Assembly (NCBI GenBank): GCA_963573315.1
Contig: OY752152.1
Coordinates: 620,001-684,000 of the forward strand
Length of the DNA: 64,000 bases
Direction: 5' to 3'
From: Entomortierella parvispora
Lineage: Eukaryota > Mortierellomycota > Mortierellomycetes > Mortierellales > Mortierellaceae
In this document: one piece after another, positions 52,738 to 64,000 of the stretch
Layout of the letters: every line of letters begins with the position of its first letter
Position numbering within the stretch: position 1 is the first letter of the stretch
Program-made: the position numbers and the translations under genes
The notes under the pieces: generated by a model
Databases searched by the model: none
What the model was told of the DNA's origin: nothing
The model's input: the letters and a program-made list of their open reading frames with translations, nothing else

Positions 52738-54421
52738 ATGACATCGCCCCAGCACAAGGGCACACCCGCAAGCTTTGGCCAGGGCTACACCCCACATTCC
52801 TCCTCAAGCGGTCCCAATACCCCACCAACACGCCCACCACGAAAAGAGATTCTAAACTACTCTGCACCATGGCCCGTCTACGGCCTCGACTGGTCGAATC
52901 AACCTACAGAACGCGAGGCGCTGCGATTGGCCGTGGGAAGTTTCATCGAGGATGGCAGTAACAAGGTCAGTACCACCTCATTGCTCTTGTCCTTCCTTCC
53001 TGGAAGAAATGCCCTTGTTCATTGAGCGCGTCCATCTTTTCCTGCTCTCATCGCGTTTCCATTGTTATCTTTGTTGCGCAACTCTAGATTCAAATCATCA
53101 CCCTGCCAGAGTTTGCAGGTGTTGATGGCAAGGAATATAACCCAAACTCCATGTCTGACTGGATCCCCGTCGCGGAGACAAACCACCAGCAGTATCCCGT
53201 GACGAAAATCAAATGGGAGCCTTACAGAGTAACGCGTCTTGTTTCTGGCAATCTTTCATATCGTAGAGTAAAGAGTATTTGGACTGATAGTCAATGTTTT
53301 GCTTACTTTTTAGAGTGGGCACCATACTACAGACATGCTCGCGACTACGGGCGATTATTTGCGACTCTGGGAGCTCAGGGATGACCCAGAACTAAGCAAC
53401 AACCAGAGCAGTACGATAGGCAGGAGATCGTCGACTATCCAACAACAGTTGTCTCAGCGAGCTGTCCTTGCCAATGTAAGATCGACTGCGCAGATCCTTG
53501 CTCCAGAGAAATGAGCTTTGGCATCGTTGCTAAGTAGAGCAATGCCGTGATTCCTCTCTTCTTAGACGAAAGCAAACTTTTGTGCACCGCTGACTTCATT
53601 CGATTGGAACACTTTTAACCCAGCATTGGTCGTGACAAGTTCCATCGATACGACCTGCACTGTTTGGGACGTGGAAACACAGCAGGCAAAAACTCAGCTG
53701 ATTGCTCATGATAAGGAGGTGTACGATGTGACGTTCGCAGGCAACAATGCAGATATATTTGCCAGTGTAGGCGCAGATGGCAGCGTACGGATGTTTGATC
53801 TGCGGGCATTGGAACACTCTACCATCATTTATGAGACGACGCCTGCCATGTCAAATACCAGCCCGCAAGCAGGGGCATCCCCAGCTGTGCCTTTACTTCG
53901 ACTTTCGTTCAACAAATTGGACGCGAATTACCTGTCCACTTTTAGAGTAGATTCTTCAACTGTACAGATTCTGGATATTCGTGTACCTGGGATACCTGTT
54001 TCTGAACTTCAAGGGCACAAGGGCGCCGTGAACTGCATGGCCTGGTCACCGATCGGGAGCTCAGAGATTGCAACGGGCAGTATGTGATGTGACAGATCAA
54101 GAACCAACTTACTATGGACTCAGCACTCTAACACTGAACCCATGATCTGTTTTCTTTCTAGGCGATGACCACCAAGTATTCATCTGGGAGGTGAATCCGA
54201 TGCGGCAAGATAGAGGCGATGATGCGGAGCTAGCACATCGCAAATCGAGGAGCGGAGGAAATAGCAGTAGCCATACACCAGTGGCATCGACCAAGATTTT
54301 GCACGAGCCATTCCGGGCGGCGAATGTTGGAGGAGAGGTCAACCAGCTGTCTTGGTCCAGCGCCAGCCCGGACTGGATAGCAGTTGGCTTTGGGCGAACT
54401 GTGCAGGCACTGCGACTCTAA
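52738..54421 (+). CDS. WD40 protein DCAF7/WDR68 (AN11/LWD family)
   Basis: Five exons (52738-52965, 53088-53228, 53314-53475, 53566-54079, 54162-54421) give 434 residues. The order matches DCAF7 throughout: [136 protein letters not shown] and [18 protein letters not shown]7 is a seven-blade propeller scaffold that binds DYRK/HIPK kinases and is listed as a CUL4-DDB1 associated factor in animals. The N-terminal Ser/Pro-rich about 35 residues and a His/Ser-rich insert near the C-terminus are extra. Confidence 0.94.
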
Positions 54422-54663
54422 GAAATAAATCCATGAAAAGAAAAAAAAAAATGAAAAAAAGCACTGTGACTGACTGAGAAGGAGGCGTGCCTGTGTTTGC
54501 CACCAACAGAGGTGGTTTCCTCCCACGCGAACATTCACCCCTTTTCCTTCCTTCTTTCATCCACCCCTTGCCTCGCCTAGTCTCTTTCACGCGCCTTCGT
54601 TGCATCTTCAGAATCGGAATCGTTGCTCAAAGATCCAGCGTCCTCCATCGACGAACACCAAAC

Positions 54664-57209
54664 ATGGACGACACCGTTCGTTCCATTTCGACCCTGCGGA
54701 GGGATTCAAGCTTTGACGAGTCCAACCCATTCTTGGTCCCTCCATCTGCTCCCCAGCTCGAAAAAGTTGACGACGGCGTCTTTTCATTCCGCAAAAAGAA
54801 ACCCATCGCCAAAAGAATCATACCCCAGAGCCCCATTCGACCACCTCGCAAGAGTCCCGCCAATCCAAGGCGTACAGAGCCAGTGGAGCGTCCAACAGCT
54901 GCAGACTCTGTCGCCTCGACTCGATCTTCTTCCACCTCTGCCACGACTCCAGGCAGATCAAACAACCCGACCAATGATCGAAAAAAAGATGCTCGCCACA
55001 AATTCTCGAAACCAAAAGCTCCAGCTGTTGGCACCGACAACTGCGATCTGGTCTGGAAGGGCAAGCTCTTGACCTATACCCTCCCTCAGGTCGAAGTTCA
55101 GCCTGCAAAAAAGAAGAGCAAGACAAGGACCTTGGGACTCCGGAAAGCAGGCGAGAGCAAGGACGACGAGGATGCGGCCGTCAAACCGATCATTACCCGG
55201 ATACCAGGCGTTGTCTTTGCGCTGCCGCGCGAGGACAACAACTTCACAGCAGGATCTGGATTTCTGACGCCGTCATCCTCCCAGCAAAAAAATGAACAAA
55301 CGTCCAGGAAAAGTCAGATCATCAGTGAAGGGTCCAGCATGCAAGTCGTATCTAAAATCCAATTAGCAACATTCCCAGGCTTCCTGCTTCGATCAGATGT
55401 CAAGCCGTGTCTAGTGTAAGTTTGTAGACAGTTAATACTGTCCATTTTTTTTCTTTTTTGTTATCCACCCTGCTAACACGCGATCCACAGTTGTCCTGTC
55501 ACCAAAAAATCTAGGGCGTACTTTAGGCGATTGCTGGATGAGGACACTGTGGTATGCTTTTTACCGGATCTTGATGTGCTTCACCAACTGACGGAGCGAA
55601 TCTACATTGAACTTACCTTTCGGCCCCCCTCTCTTCAGTTCGATTCCCTAGCTCGATCTGTGTCAAATGAAGATGGAAGTGCTCTAGCAGACGTTGGTCT
55701 AATCGTGAGGGTCCTCGCGGAAAAGACAAAAAAACCAAAAAAAAAGTTGACTCTTATGGAAGCAATCCTCCAGCAGCGCGCCACTCTACGGAATAACCAA
55801 AAGGAAAACCTGTCGTTTGAATCAAGTATTGTGATACCAACTTTGTGCATGAACAGCAGACTCAGGCTCTTAGGCTGAAGCTGACCCAAAATGTCTGTCA
55901 TTGCTTTTTGATTGTAGTTTCGGACGACGATCTGAGGCAGAGGATCATTTACCAAAAGACGACTACTTTTTTGATTTGTGGAACAGTGCGACAAGGCGAG
56001 GGAGGGGCACCAACACTTTCATTCTATGCCCGCCCTTTGGTAGACTACAGCTCAATCACCAAAACGATTCTTCTCAGCTCACAATCAAGTGCCAGACCGA
56101 TTAATAACATACCTGGATCAGGATTGGTTCTAGAACAAAAGCCGATAATCGACATCAACGACCTTGCCGAACATGTTACAAAAGAGAATCCAACGGACCT
56201 GGACCAAGGACTGGGTCTCCTCCCAGAGCAGGACTCTTCGTCATCAGATTTGGTCCCTATCAAAGAGGACGAGAGTGAGGAGAAGACGATGATCAATGAT
56301 CCTTTTATCGCCAGTCTTATCTATGGAACCGACGATTTGTCTGATGATGAGGACTTGGAAGATTTTGAGGACTTGGCTCTCAATTTGAGAAAGTCGTTGA
56401 TTGTAGGTCAGGACACACTGGCGTCTGAGCCAGTAAGAACTCTTAATGCAGAAGTGGCTACGCCAAAAAAGAAGTTTGTAACAGTTGATAAAAGGCCTGC
56501 AGCGGACAAATCGCAGATAAGAGCGGCGCCTCTTGGAGTTAGTAGGAAGCGAGGAGCAACGACCTCAGCAAGCGATGTCACGAATTCAACGCCAACCTTG
56601 GACCCCGTTATCACCAAAAAGAGAAAGACCCCACTACCGTCGATCACAGTCGAGCCGCCCTTATCTCCTACGACCCCCGCTACTGCAACTGCACCCTCGA
56701 TCGCAGCCTCACAACCTTCAGCAATTTCGGCCGTTTTATCTACTCCCAAGGTGATGCCCCTACCGGCAGAGGTGTCGGCAGCACCGAGCGTTGCTCCGAA
56801 GGCTGTGACAACTACAGAACATCGGAATAAGGAGGTAGGAAAACCATCCATATGGGCACGGACGGTACCATTGAACTTTTTATTTTGTGCAAAAACTAAG
56901 TGTGATTGTGTTTTTGTCAATTACAGACGATCAAGGCACTCATGGGCACAGTTTTGGCAAAGATTAATATTGGTCCCAGCCATGAGGACTTTGAGGAATA
57001 TGGCGACGAAATCCAAAAGCGCGTCCTGTTTTCTATGGTAAGAAATGTGCCTGGGATTGACTTTTGGTTGAATATCCACAAACACTGATCCGTATTCGTC
57101 TTTTTTTTTTTTTTTTTTTTTTGTTTCATAGAGGAAAGATATAACCACCAAGCTGTATCATCTAGAAGAACTTGAGCGGCTGATGGATAGACACGCCGCG
57201 ATGCTGTGA
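54664..57209 (+). CDS. Protein with possible Sld7/MTBP-like C-terminal domain
   Basis: Six exons (54664-55415, 55491-55551, 55639-55825, 55918-56834, 56927-57037, 57132-57209) give 701 residues. The first about 230 residues are basic and Ser/Pro-rich (RKKKPIAKRIIPQSP). A folded part follows (IQLATFPGFLLRSDVKPCLV, VTKKSRAYFRRLLDEDTV, LADVGLIVRVLAEK). A long acidic/Ser/Pro linker leads to the last about 60 residues: IKALMGTVLAKINIGPSHED, YGDEIQKRVLFSMRKDITTK and LYHLEELERLMDRHA. This final helical unit resembles the C-terminal domain of Sld7, partner of the replication initiator Sld3 (MTBP in animals). The match is by eye and needs testing. The intron at 55552-55638 is a multiple of three and open, so it may be retained. 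Confidence 0.6.
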
Positions 57210-57451
57210 AAAAGGAAGAAGACCAGTTTCAGAGATCCATAAATACACGTGACCATTTCAATTCTAAGCCACCGGGCACATTTGTTTATGGACTCAGGTC
57301 CGGCCACTGTTCGAGGACCAGCTTGCCCTGTAGTGAAGACGCCTACTGTCGAAACAGAGACTCTCGGAATCAATTAGGCGAGCCCTGCATTCAACCTTGC
57401 ATCCTTTCCTCTGTCCACACCCCTCTCTCCCTCCCACACATACACTCACAC

Positions 57452-58728
57452 ATGTCCAGCATCCTCATCTCAAGGGCAATTCCCAGGACGGCCGTGGCCT
57501 CGGCTGTAGTCGCTGGCGGCTCTGCTTACATTGCTCAGACTTCCTACAGGCAATACGCCACAGCCAAGAAAGGCCCCAGTTCCCTTCCTGGCGCCATGAC
57601 CTTTACCGATGCCCTCAATGTCCTTAAGGTAATCAGGAGGACTCTGAGCCGGAATCGCCACCTAAAACAGAAGCAGAGCTGCATGTGGAACCTTGGGATC
57701 GACTCGAACGGAATCAAAGGAACCTGATCAGGAGGATTACCATAAGAGCTTTTGACAGAAATTGTCCATGTGGCTCTTACTGCCCGAGTCTTATGGCATG
57801 AGCCTCAACCCGCAATAGAACGATTGGAAGAACGAGCCTCGTTTTGTGGACTGGCGTTGGATTTGGTCTCATGGAATGATCAGCTCATAGTTATTCGATT
57901 CCTTTCTTGAATGCGTGGTCACTGACTTTCTTCACATCACTCGGACCAACTCTTAGGCCAAGGAAGTCAGCAAACCCAACCATTTGATCGAGGTCCACAT
58001 TCAGACCAACACCAAGGCCGAGAAGCACTCTCAGCCTATTCGTACCTCTGTTCTCTTGCAAAAAGCCATCAAACAGGATTCCGTCATTTTGGTTTTTGCC
58101 GAGGGTGCGTTCGCGGAACAAGCCAGGGCTGCAGGAGCCACGATCGTTGGAGGCCCCGAGCTGGTCAAGGAAGTGGAGGATGGCAAGCACAAGTTCGACA
58201 AATGTATCTCGACACCAGGCATGTACCCTTCCGTGACCAAATTGGCCCGTATCTTGGGACCCAAGGGTTTGATGCCAACCACCAAGAAGGGAACCGTTAC
58301 TGAGGACATTGCAGGTGTCATCAAGGCCCAGACGGCGGCTTTTGATGTTCGTGGCGATAAGACAGGAGTTGTTCACACCAGTATGTTGACCGGATACTCG
58401 GATACTGTTAATCAGTGAGTGGTACTTTTTATAATTGTCCAAGGAACTCACGCCCTCAACTTTTTTTCACTAGTCATTGGAAAGGTTAGCTGGGATCAGA
58501 ATGACATTGAGGCCAACTACCAGATCATCATGGATCAGATGAAGGCTCTCGCCCAGGAGCGTTTCGTCAAGAAGGGTATGAGCTGTCCATACAAGAATCG
58601 ATTAGAAATGCTGAAAAATTGCCAGATCTGACCCGTTGTGATTTCTTGAAAACTTATTAGATTGGATCAAGAACGTTTACATCTCATCGACGCAAGGACC
58701 TGGAATCCCATTGATCAACAACCCCTAG
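57452..58728 (+). CDS. MRPL1: Mitochondrial large-subunit ribosomal protein uL1m
   Basis: Four exons (57452-57628, 57957-58380, 58474-58575, 58661-58728) give 256 residues. L1 forms the ribosomal stalk near the tRNA exit site. The N-terminus (MSSILISRAIPRTAVASAVV) is a mitochondrial presequence. L1 signatures include TDALNVLK, NHLIEVHIQTNTKAEK, PIRTSVLLQ, ILVFAEG, FDKCISTPGMYPSVTKLARI, LGPKGLMPTTKKGTVTED and DKTGVVHTIIGKVSWD. The last junction decides the second donor: a GTATGT at 58381 restores VHTIIGK, whereas the later GTGAGT does not keep frame. Intron 1 is long (328 nt). Confidence 0.94.
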
Positions 58729-59095
58729 ATATCGCCCCATTCCCTCCTATAGATTTGTTTTATTGCCGCTTCCAACATATCCCCAGCCAATGCATTGTCG
58801 TAATTTACGCCACCAATTCACAAACTTGCAAATATCCACGTGTTGTGACGATGATTTTTTTCTTCTCCATCTCCTCTTTCGGATGCATGCATGTGTCTCC
58901 GCTCCCTCACTCATCCTCGGCCTCATTCCTTTTGGCAAAAGAGCTTGTCAAAGGAATTTTACCCCCCTGTCCTTCCCAGCTCTCTTATTATACCTGCCAT
59001 TGCTGCACTTGCGCCTTGTATACCTATCAAGTTTCATGTTTATTATCGTCTCACTGCAACGTAGACTGGCCCAATACTCAAACTGAACTAGACCC
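58729..59095. other. Intergenic, no gene seen
   Basis: About 370 bp between the L1 gene and a small proline-rich gene. CT-rich near the right end; nothing else stands out. Confidence 0.5.
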
Positions 59096-59604
59096 ATGCT
59101 GCCCCATCTCCAGGGAGGCCATGCCCGAGCTTTCCATGAGCACTTTTCTCCTTCTTGTCCGTCAAGTTGTCCAGGTCGGCGTGGTCCACCTGTGATCTCG
59201 TTTTCAAATTACCCACAGCCCCCTCCGACGATGATGCCGTCGGGTCGACACCCTCACTTAGGTATGGTCCTTGCACTTTGAATTTTTCTTGCGCTCCCCT
59301 CCGTGGCTGTTTGACGCTGTTGGATCATGTTTGGTGATGTCAGATTGACTCATGTTCGACCCTCTTCACTTTAGACGCCTCTAAATTGCATCCAGCATTC
59401 TCAGGGTTGTTTTACCAGCAACGAAGGAACATGCATCATCATTCGTCTCGACCTCAGCCACCTCCGCTACACTTGCAACCTTCAGCAGCCTCGGCCTCTG
59501 TACCCCCTCCGCCTCCTGTTTTGCCCATGATGGATGATCCTGCAAGGACATCACCGATATTTTACGGATACTCTGCAAATCAACAGGATAAGGCCAAGAT
59601 GTGA
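59096..59604 (+). CDS. Small proline/histidine-rich protein of unknown function
   Basis: Two exons (59096-59261, 59375-59604) splice in frame to 131 residues. The chain is rich in Pro, His and Ser (SFSNYPQPPPTMMPSGRHPH, then QPPPLHLQPSAASAS, PPPPPVLPMM) and ends TSPIFYGYSANQQDKAKM. No domain, signal peptide or membrane helix is visible. The intron has GTATGG and TTTAG borders. The C-terminal half looks like genuine protein, whereas the upstream start is less certain and further 5' exons may exist. Confidence 0.5.
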
Positions 59605-60494
59605 TGGTGGGGATGAAAAAAACTGTCGAAAATACCTCTGGGAACAAAAAAGCCAAAAAGAGAAATCTCGGGACTGTCCCTCGTAGCTTTTTTCGAGAGA
59701 AATGCGACGGCACACAGCTCCGCTCCCGGGCCACCTCCGCGATTAGATTCTTCTGGACTCCGACTCTTCTCTCTCTTCTCTCTTTCTCTCTCTTTCTCTC
59801 TCTCTCTCTCTCTGCTTTCTTAAAGAGACCATTGTACAATATACGCCAAAATAAAAGTAAAGTCGACTATTCTTGTCAATGTGTGCAGAGATGACTTTTT
59901 TTACGGTTGTTTTGAGATCTGTCAAACAAGAGCACCTAGAAGTTCTTGAAACTGAAAGGCTGACTAACCCAACTAACCCATCTTCATGTCATCCACATCA
60001 TCTTCGACACTCGCTCTCAGAACCCCCGAGATTATTGTCGCGCGGGCGTAATAGTGTTTTTTTTCTTTCCCTCTCTTGTAGCGTAACGTCACGGCCCAAA
60101 ATTGAGATCAGCGCCACTATCACCGCTCCCTTTGACAAAGACAATACTTGTATTGGACCTTTCATTCGTCGCTTCGTACTTCCCTGTTCTCAGCAGCCTG
60201 CAATGGCACGCCTCTGTTGTTCTTTCTTTATCATGTGCAATAACCAAACCGCCAATGTTCAAACCGCCTTCGGAAGTTCTGAATTTTTAATGTAATTTAC
60301 AAGAATGCTAGATTTGGATTTTTTTGAAGAAAAAAAAAGGGCAATTAAAAAAAGCAAAGAATCTAAAAAGTGGAGGGGAGAGAGAATGAGAGAGTCAAGG
60401 AAGGATAAAGGGAAAATGCAAGAATGCTGGTTTTTTTTTTTTTTTTTTTTTTTTCTTGTTTTTGTCAAGATATCAAGGCATGCAAAGTTTTGCC
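59605..60494. other. Intergenic region with CT microsatellite and poly-T tract
   Basis: About 890 bp between two convergent genes. It holds a (TC)n microsatellite (about 59765-59813), a purine-rich block (about 60340-60420) and a poly-T tract of about 24 T at about 60431-60454. No gene is supported. Confidence 0.6.
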
Positions 60495-63405
60495 TCAAGG
60501 GTTCCGATTCTTAAGAGGGACCATCCTGTTCCTGGGTCCATCCGTCTTTTCACGTCTTCCAGCTCCAGATGAAGACGCCACAACCCGGCGTCGTGTCCGA
60601 TCATTGGAGTTGGCAAGCCCATTGTCCGGAGTCTGCAACGTGCTAGAAGCTGTCCCTGAACCCTGATCATGGCCACCACCGATTCTGGACTTTGAAGAGA
60701 ACGATAAAGATGATCCATGCTGGCTATGAACTTCGACATCCTTCAGGCTCGCTCGAAGTGCTGCTTCCAAATCTTCGTCATCAAACTCGGAGAGAGTTTC
60801 ATGACTTTGGCCCCAACTTGATCCTGCAAAGGCTCGATGAGACGAAGAGCTGCTTGGACCTTGACCACCATTTGTATGATGACTGTTGTTACTGTAGTTG
60901 TTACTGCTGCTGGTCGAGCCGTTGAGTGTTAAACTGGTCGGATTGCCAAGACCAGTGTTGAACGCATTGACAGATGCCGACATGACTGTAGGGGAAGAAA
61001 ACAGTGATCCCGATGCAGACGAATGTTGACTCGAGTGTTTGTGGTGAGTCTTGATATACAAGCCCGATCCATTGGACATGGACTGTCCGAATGCAGAAGA
61101 TACTCCACCATTACTGCCGATTTGACCGCCAGCTGCCGGAGAGGATGGTCCAGGATGAATAAACTGAGAGAGTGCACCTGGAGTTGAGAAACCATTCATG
61201 GAATTGTGTTTGCTGAGAGACGTCTTGATGTGACTGATCGATCCAGAGTTTGCCAGCCATGAGGCTCTCTGTGAGGATTCCGTTGTAGGTGTTGAAGGCA
61301 CCGAGACTGATTGCGTCGGTAGCCCTGTCCGAACAGTCGGTGGTGGCATAGGTGGTGTGTGGTGGCTAGGCGACTGGGCATCCATCTTTCGCTGGTATTC
61401 TACCAGTGTCTGAAATAGCGTTGCTACCTCCTTGACTCGCGAAAACTGGATACAAAAGTTTTGGAGAACATGAAAATATCCTGCGATGGTGATGACATTG
61501 TTCCGCAAGAGTGATTGCAAAAAGACGCAGAGCTATAAAAGTGAGAATTGTAAAAAAAAAAAAAAAAAAAAGTCAATTCAATATCCAGGATCAATTCGTG
61601 AGTGCCAAGTGCACAAATATCTCCCAGGTCCTTCAGACACATACCATACGCACGACACGTGCCTGACCAACTTTGTCATCCACCAATTCACAGCATCTCA
61701 CAGCATTTTCGATGTATCCATGCAAAAATCGTGGCGATACAGTCGTTGCTGTTGTGAGTCGATTCACGACCTCCAGTGAATGAAGAGTGAGACGCTTCGT
61801 ATGAATCATTGTATCCAAGTACACGTCAACCATAGATGGTTCAGGGTATCCTGCGATGCCTTTGTTTCCATTTTTTCCTGCACCTCCATTAGCTGGCACG
61901 TCAGCGAGTCCCATTTCCTTTGACAGTTGAATGAGGTACAAAAGTAGGTTGAAAGCAATTGTCGGGTTGTTGTCCACAATTCCGGAAATGGCATCTGTTG
62001 GTGGAAGTGGAATGTGCACCTTATCGGCGTCCACCGCAAACTGAGACAACATGAACTATGGGTTCCAGGACAGTCAAAGGGTCAGACAAAGTGGATGCAA
62101 GATGACATCGTAGGGTACATGTCTAGAAACAACTATACCTGCTCCTCCTCAAAAGAAAGTGGTTGGATGACGGCCTGTTCCATGATTAGATTAATGTTGT
62201 GTCGACTCATGACAGGCTCAACCGTACTCTTGGGCTTGGACGTTGGTTTTGGTGGCGCAGGGATAACATCTTCTGACTCTTGAAAGTGTTTTTCAGCCTC
62301 AATCTCCCACTCTTCCAACTCTCCTTCTTCGTCGTCTAAATGCTCAGTCTTGTCATCAGATATCAACTCCTGCTTACTCAAAGACTGCCCTCCGTCGTCT
62401 TCATCTCTTCCAGTTCCTGAAGAAGGCAGCCAATCTGACAAATCCAGAGATTTCCACCTCGGGCATCGAGCATCTCGACTATCGGGTTTGCAGTCACTCC
62501 AGCTCATTCCAAGAAGTACTTGATCCTCTGCTGGGACTTGGGGCAGAATATCATTCAGTAAAACCAAATTCACATGTCTGGGATCAACTTCTTGGGCGAT
62601 CGCCATCAACTCTGACGGTGAGCTGGGCGCCAACTAGGGTAGGCGAAAAAAGGTTACAGAAAAGTATTTTTGATTAGGACAAAAGGACTCGGACGGGTCT
62701 GTTTTGGAGCAATGATTTCTTTTGCACTAACCTCTTCGCCGTCGCCGGTGAGGATCACGCTGACCACGAACCGCTCAGATTGCTGCGAATCGTCCATGAG
62801 GGAAGACGTGTAGATGTCGACAAAAAAGCACAAAAATGGATTTTGGTGTATTGGCAAATGGCTGTAGAGACTGTACAGCAGGTATAATGACACCACACGG
62901 ACCTTGATAACCTACAGGACCAAGATGAATGGTTAAGCAAAGTTGTCATTAGTGGATTATTCCTCATGTATTATATTGGAGTAGTAAAGAGGTGTGTCAT
63001 TTCTGCTGACAGACAGTTGTTCCTGCCTCTGATGTTTCGTTGTGTATTTATTGCAGAGTGCCAAACTTGGACTCTACACCTTTCACGCAGCGAGTCTTTT
63101 TCAGAGGATGCAGAGGTTGAGGCTGCATTCTTCAACAAGAGTGTGGGGTGTTGGGGGAGGGGGCAGACTTTTACCTCGGTTCCGATATCCTTTCTGTTGT
63201 TGGATGTTCTATTTCTCTCTTCTAGTTGCGTTCGTATCCGGTCCTGAACAGACTCGACCATGTTCAAAATATCCATCAGGGCACACCCGGCCCGGAAGGG
63301 TTGGACGGCGGCCACGGTATTTAGAAACACCTGGCCCGATTGTTGGAGGACCTCATCGAGATGATTCCCGAGAAAGGTGGCCATCTCTTGCGAAGGCACC
63401 GTCAT
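60495..63405 (-). CDS. CCR4-NOT complex subunit 11 (CNOT11/C2orf29)
   Basis: Five minus-strand exons (63405-63175, 62911-62732, 62633-62139, 62055-61645, 61532-60495) give 784 residues. CNOT11 is a subunit of the CCR4-NOT mRNA deadenylase, bound with CNOT10. The N-terminal helical domain has FLNTVAAVQPFRAGCALMDI, then VIKVRVVSLYLLYSLYSHLP and HQNPFLCFFVDIYTS. An acidic linker follows. The diagnostic C-terminal domain has DAISGIVDNNPTIAFNLLLY, LHSLEVVNRLTTATTVSPRF, LHGYIENAVRCCELV, RVVRMLCVFLQSLLRNNVI and CIQFSRVKEVATLFQTL. It continues into about 300 Ser/Gly/His-rich residues absent from the animal protein. The start is the first in-frame ATG. Confidence 0.94.
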
Positions 63406-64000
63406 GCTGGCGAGGGGGGGCGACACGAGTCGTGGTCAGTGTTCCGAGATCAAAAAATGCCTTTTTTTTGAAGGTGGTGGCGAAGTTTTTTTTGTGGGAT
63501 TGTTGGACTGATAATATGCCTGGTGATGGCGGACAGGGGTGCCTGAGAGCAAGAGAGAGTGCCAATGGTCAAGAGCAGGGTCGAGAAATCAGAGTCGGGT
63601 GGGTAGATGTATGCTTGCTGGAGGGAAAGATGACAGGCTAGAGACTGAAATGGGCACAGGTGGATTGGACAAGAGCAGACAGTCGGGGTGATTTGGGTTG
63701 TGAGGACAAGAAAGGGCTCAAGATGATGATTGATACTGTGGCCAAGGTCGAGGGATGGAATGGAGCTATCGCGTACGTGGCGGGGAGAGAGAGGGAGAGG
63801 AGAGCAGAGATGATTGACGAAGAGAAAAAACAAGGGAAGAAGAGGCGATGGGGATGATTGAGCGAATCAAAACAAGGAAGCGATGCGGATGGATGGAGCC
63901 GGAAGGATTAAACCGAGCTGGATTGGTTGGATTGGATGGATTGGATGGATTGGATGGATTGGATGTGTTGGAACACCAAAGTGTGACTGCTGACGAGAAA
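63406..64000. promoter_or_regulatory. Upstream region of CNOT11 with GGATGGATT repeat
   Basis: About 600 bp beyond the CNOT11 start. Close to the window edge is an imperfect tandem repeat of GGATGGATTG (about 63917-63966). I see no other gene. Confidence 0.55.

Noticed and set aside
1..64000. CRISPR arrays, tRNA/rRNA genes, bacterial operons
   Set aside because: I read both strands for regular spaced repeats and tRNA-like A/B boxes and found none; genes are intron-bearing and eukaryotic.

Overview
This 64 kb window is nuclear DNA of a filamentous fungus. The best fit is an early-diverging Mucoromycota lineage, probably Mortierellomycotina (Mortierella/Linnemannia-like). The reasons are dense genes, many short GT-AG introns (about 60-360 nt), moderate GC, a large set of F-box/leucine-rich-repeat (LRR) genes, serine- and glutamine-rich proteins, and a DIRS-type retroelement relic. 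The organism assignment is inference from gene style; no rRNA or other marker is present. I assembled exon structures by hand from splice signals, and the spliced lengths of all complete multi-exon models are multiples of three.

Region 1-36 kb is conserved housekeeping sequence. In order it holds: a partial F-box/LRR gene (-); an FKBP-TPR prolyl isomerase (+); a tail-anchored F-box/PP2 protein (-); mitochondrial ornithine carbamoyltransferase (+); an unknown protein (-); COP9 signalosome subunit 1 (-); a secreted KRE9/KNH1-like protein (+); an unknown basic protein (-); a nitrobindin-like heme protein (+); a 7-TM membrane protein (+); a Cys/Gln/Ser-rich protein (+); a CENP-B-type DNA-binding protein (-); an F-box/LRR protein (+); the rRNA-processing factor MPP10 (-); the SUMO E1 subunit AOS1/SAE1 (+); the ESCRT regulator VTA1 (+); the eEF2 chaperone HGH1 (-); and the SUMO protease ULP1 (+). 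Many neighbours are divergent pairs sharing 260-750 bp promoters.

Region 36-51 kb is an accessory, decaying block. It contains three head-to-head F-box/LRR pairs, two in ruins and one intact with an 89 bp shared promoter. A roughly 570-650 bp spacer is duplicated. A 286 bp hAT-like MITE with an 8 bp target-site duplication sits in one F-box pseudogene, and there is a frameshifted DIRS-type RNase H relic. Two small secreted protein genes, one with 10 cysteines in 96 residues, lie among the wreckage.

Region 51-64 kb returns to housekeeping: MPDU1 (-), the WD40 protein DCAF7/WDR68 (+), a protein with a possible Sld7/MTBP-like C-terminus (+), mitochondrial ribosomal protein uL1m (+), a small proline-rich protein (+), and CNOT11 (-).

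Ubiquitin-like regulation recurs across the window: F-box adaptors for SCF ligases, CSN1 (cullin deneddylation), AOS1 and ULP1 (SUMO), and DCAF7 (a cullin-4-associated factor in animals). I see this as thematic overlap, not a proven cluster. I found no CRISPR array, tRNA, rRNA or secondary-metabolite cluster.
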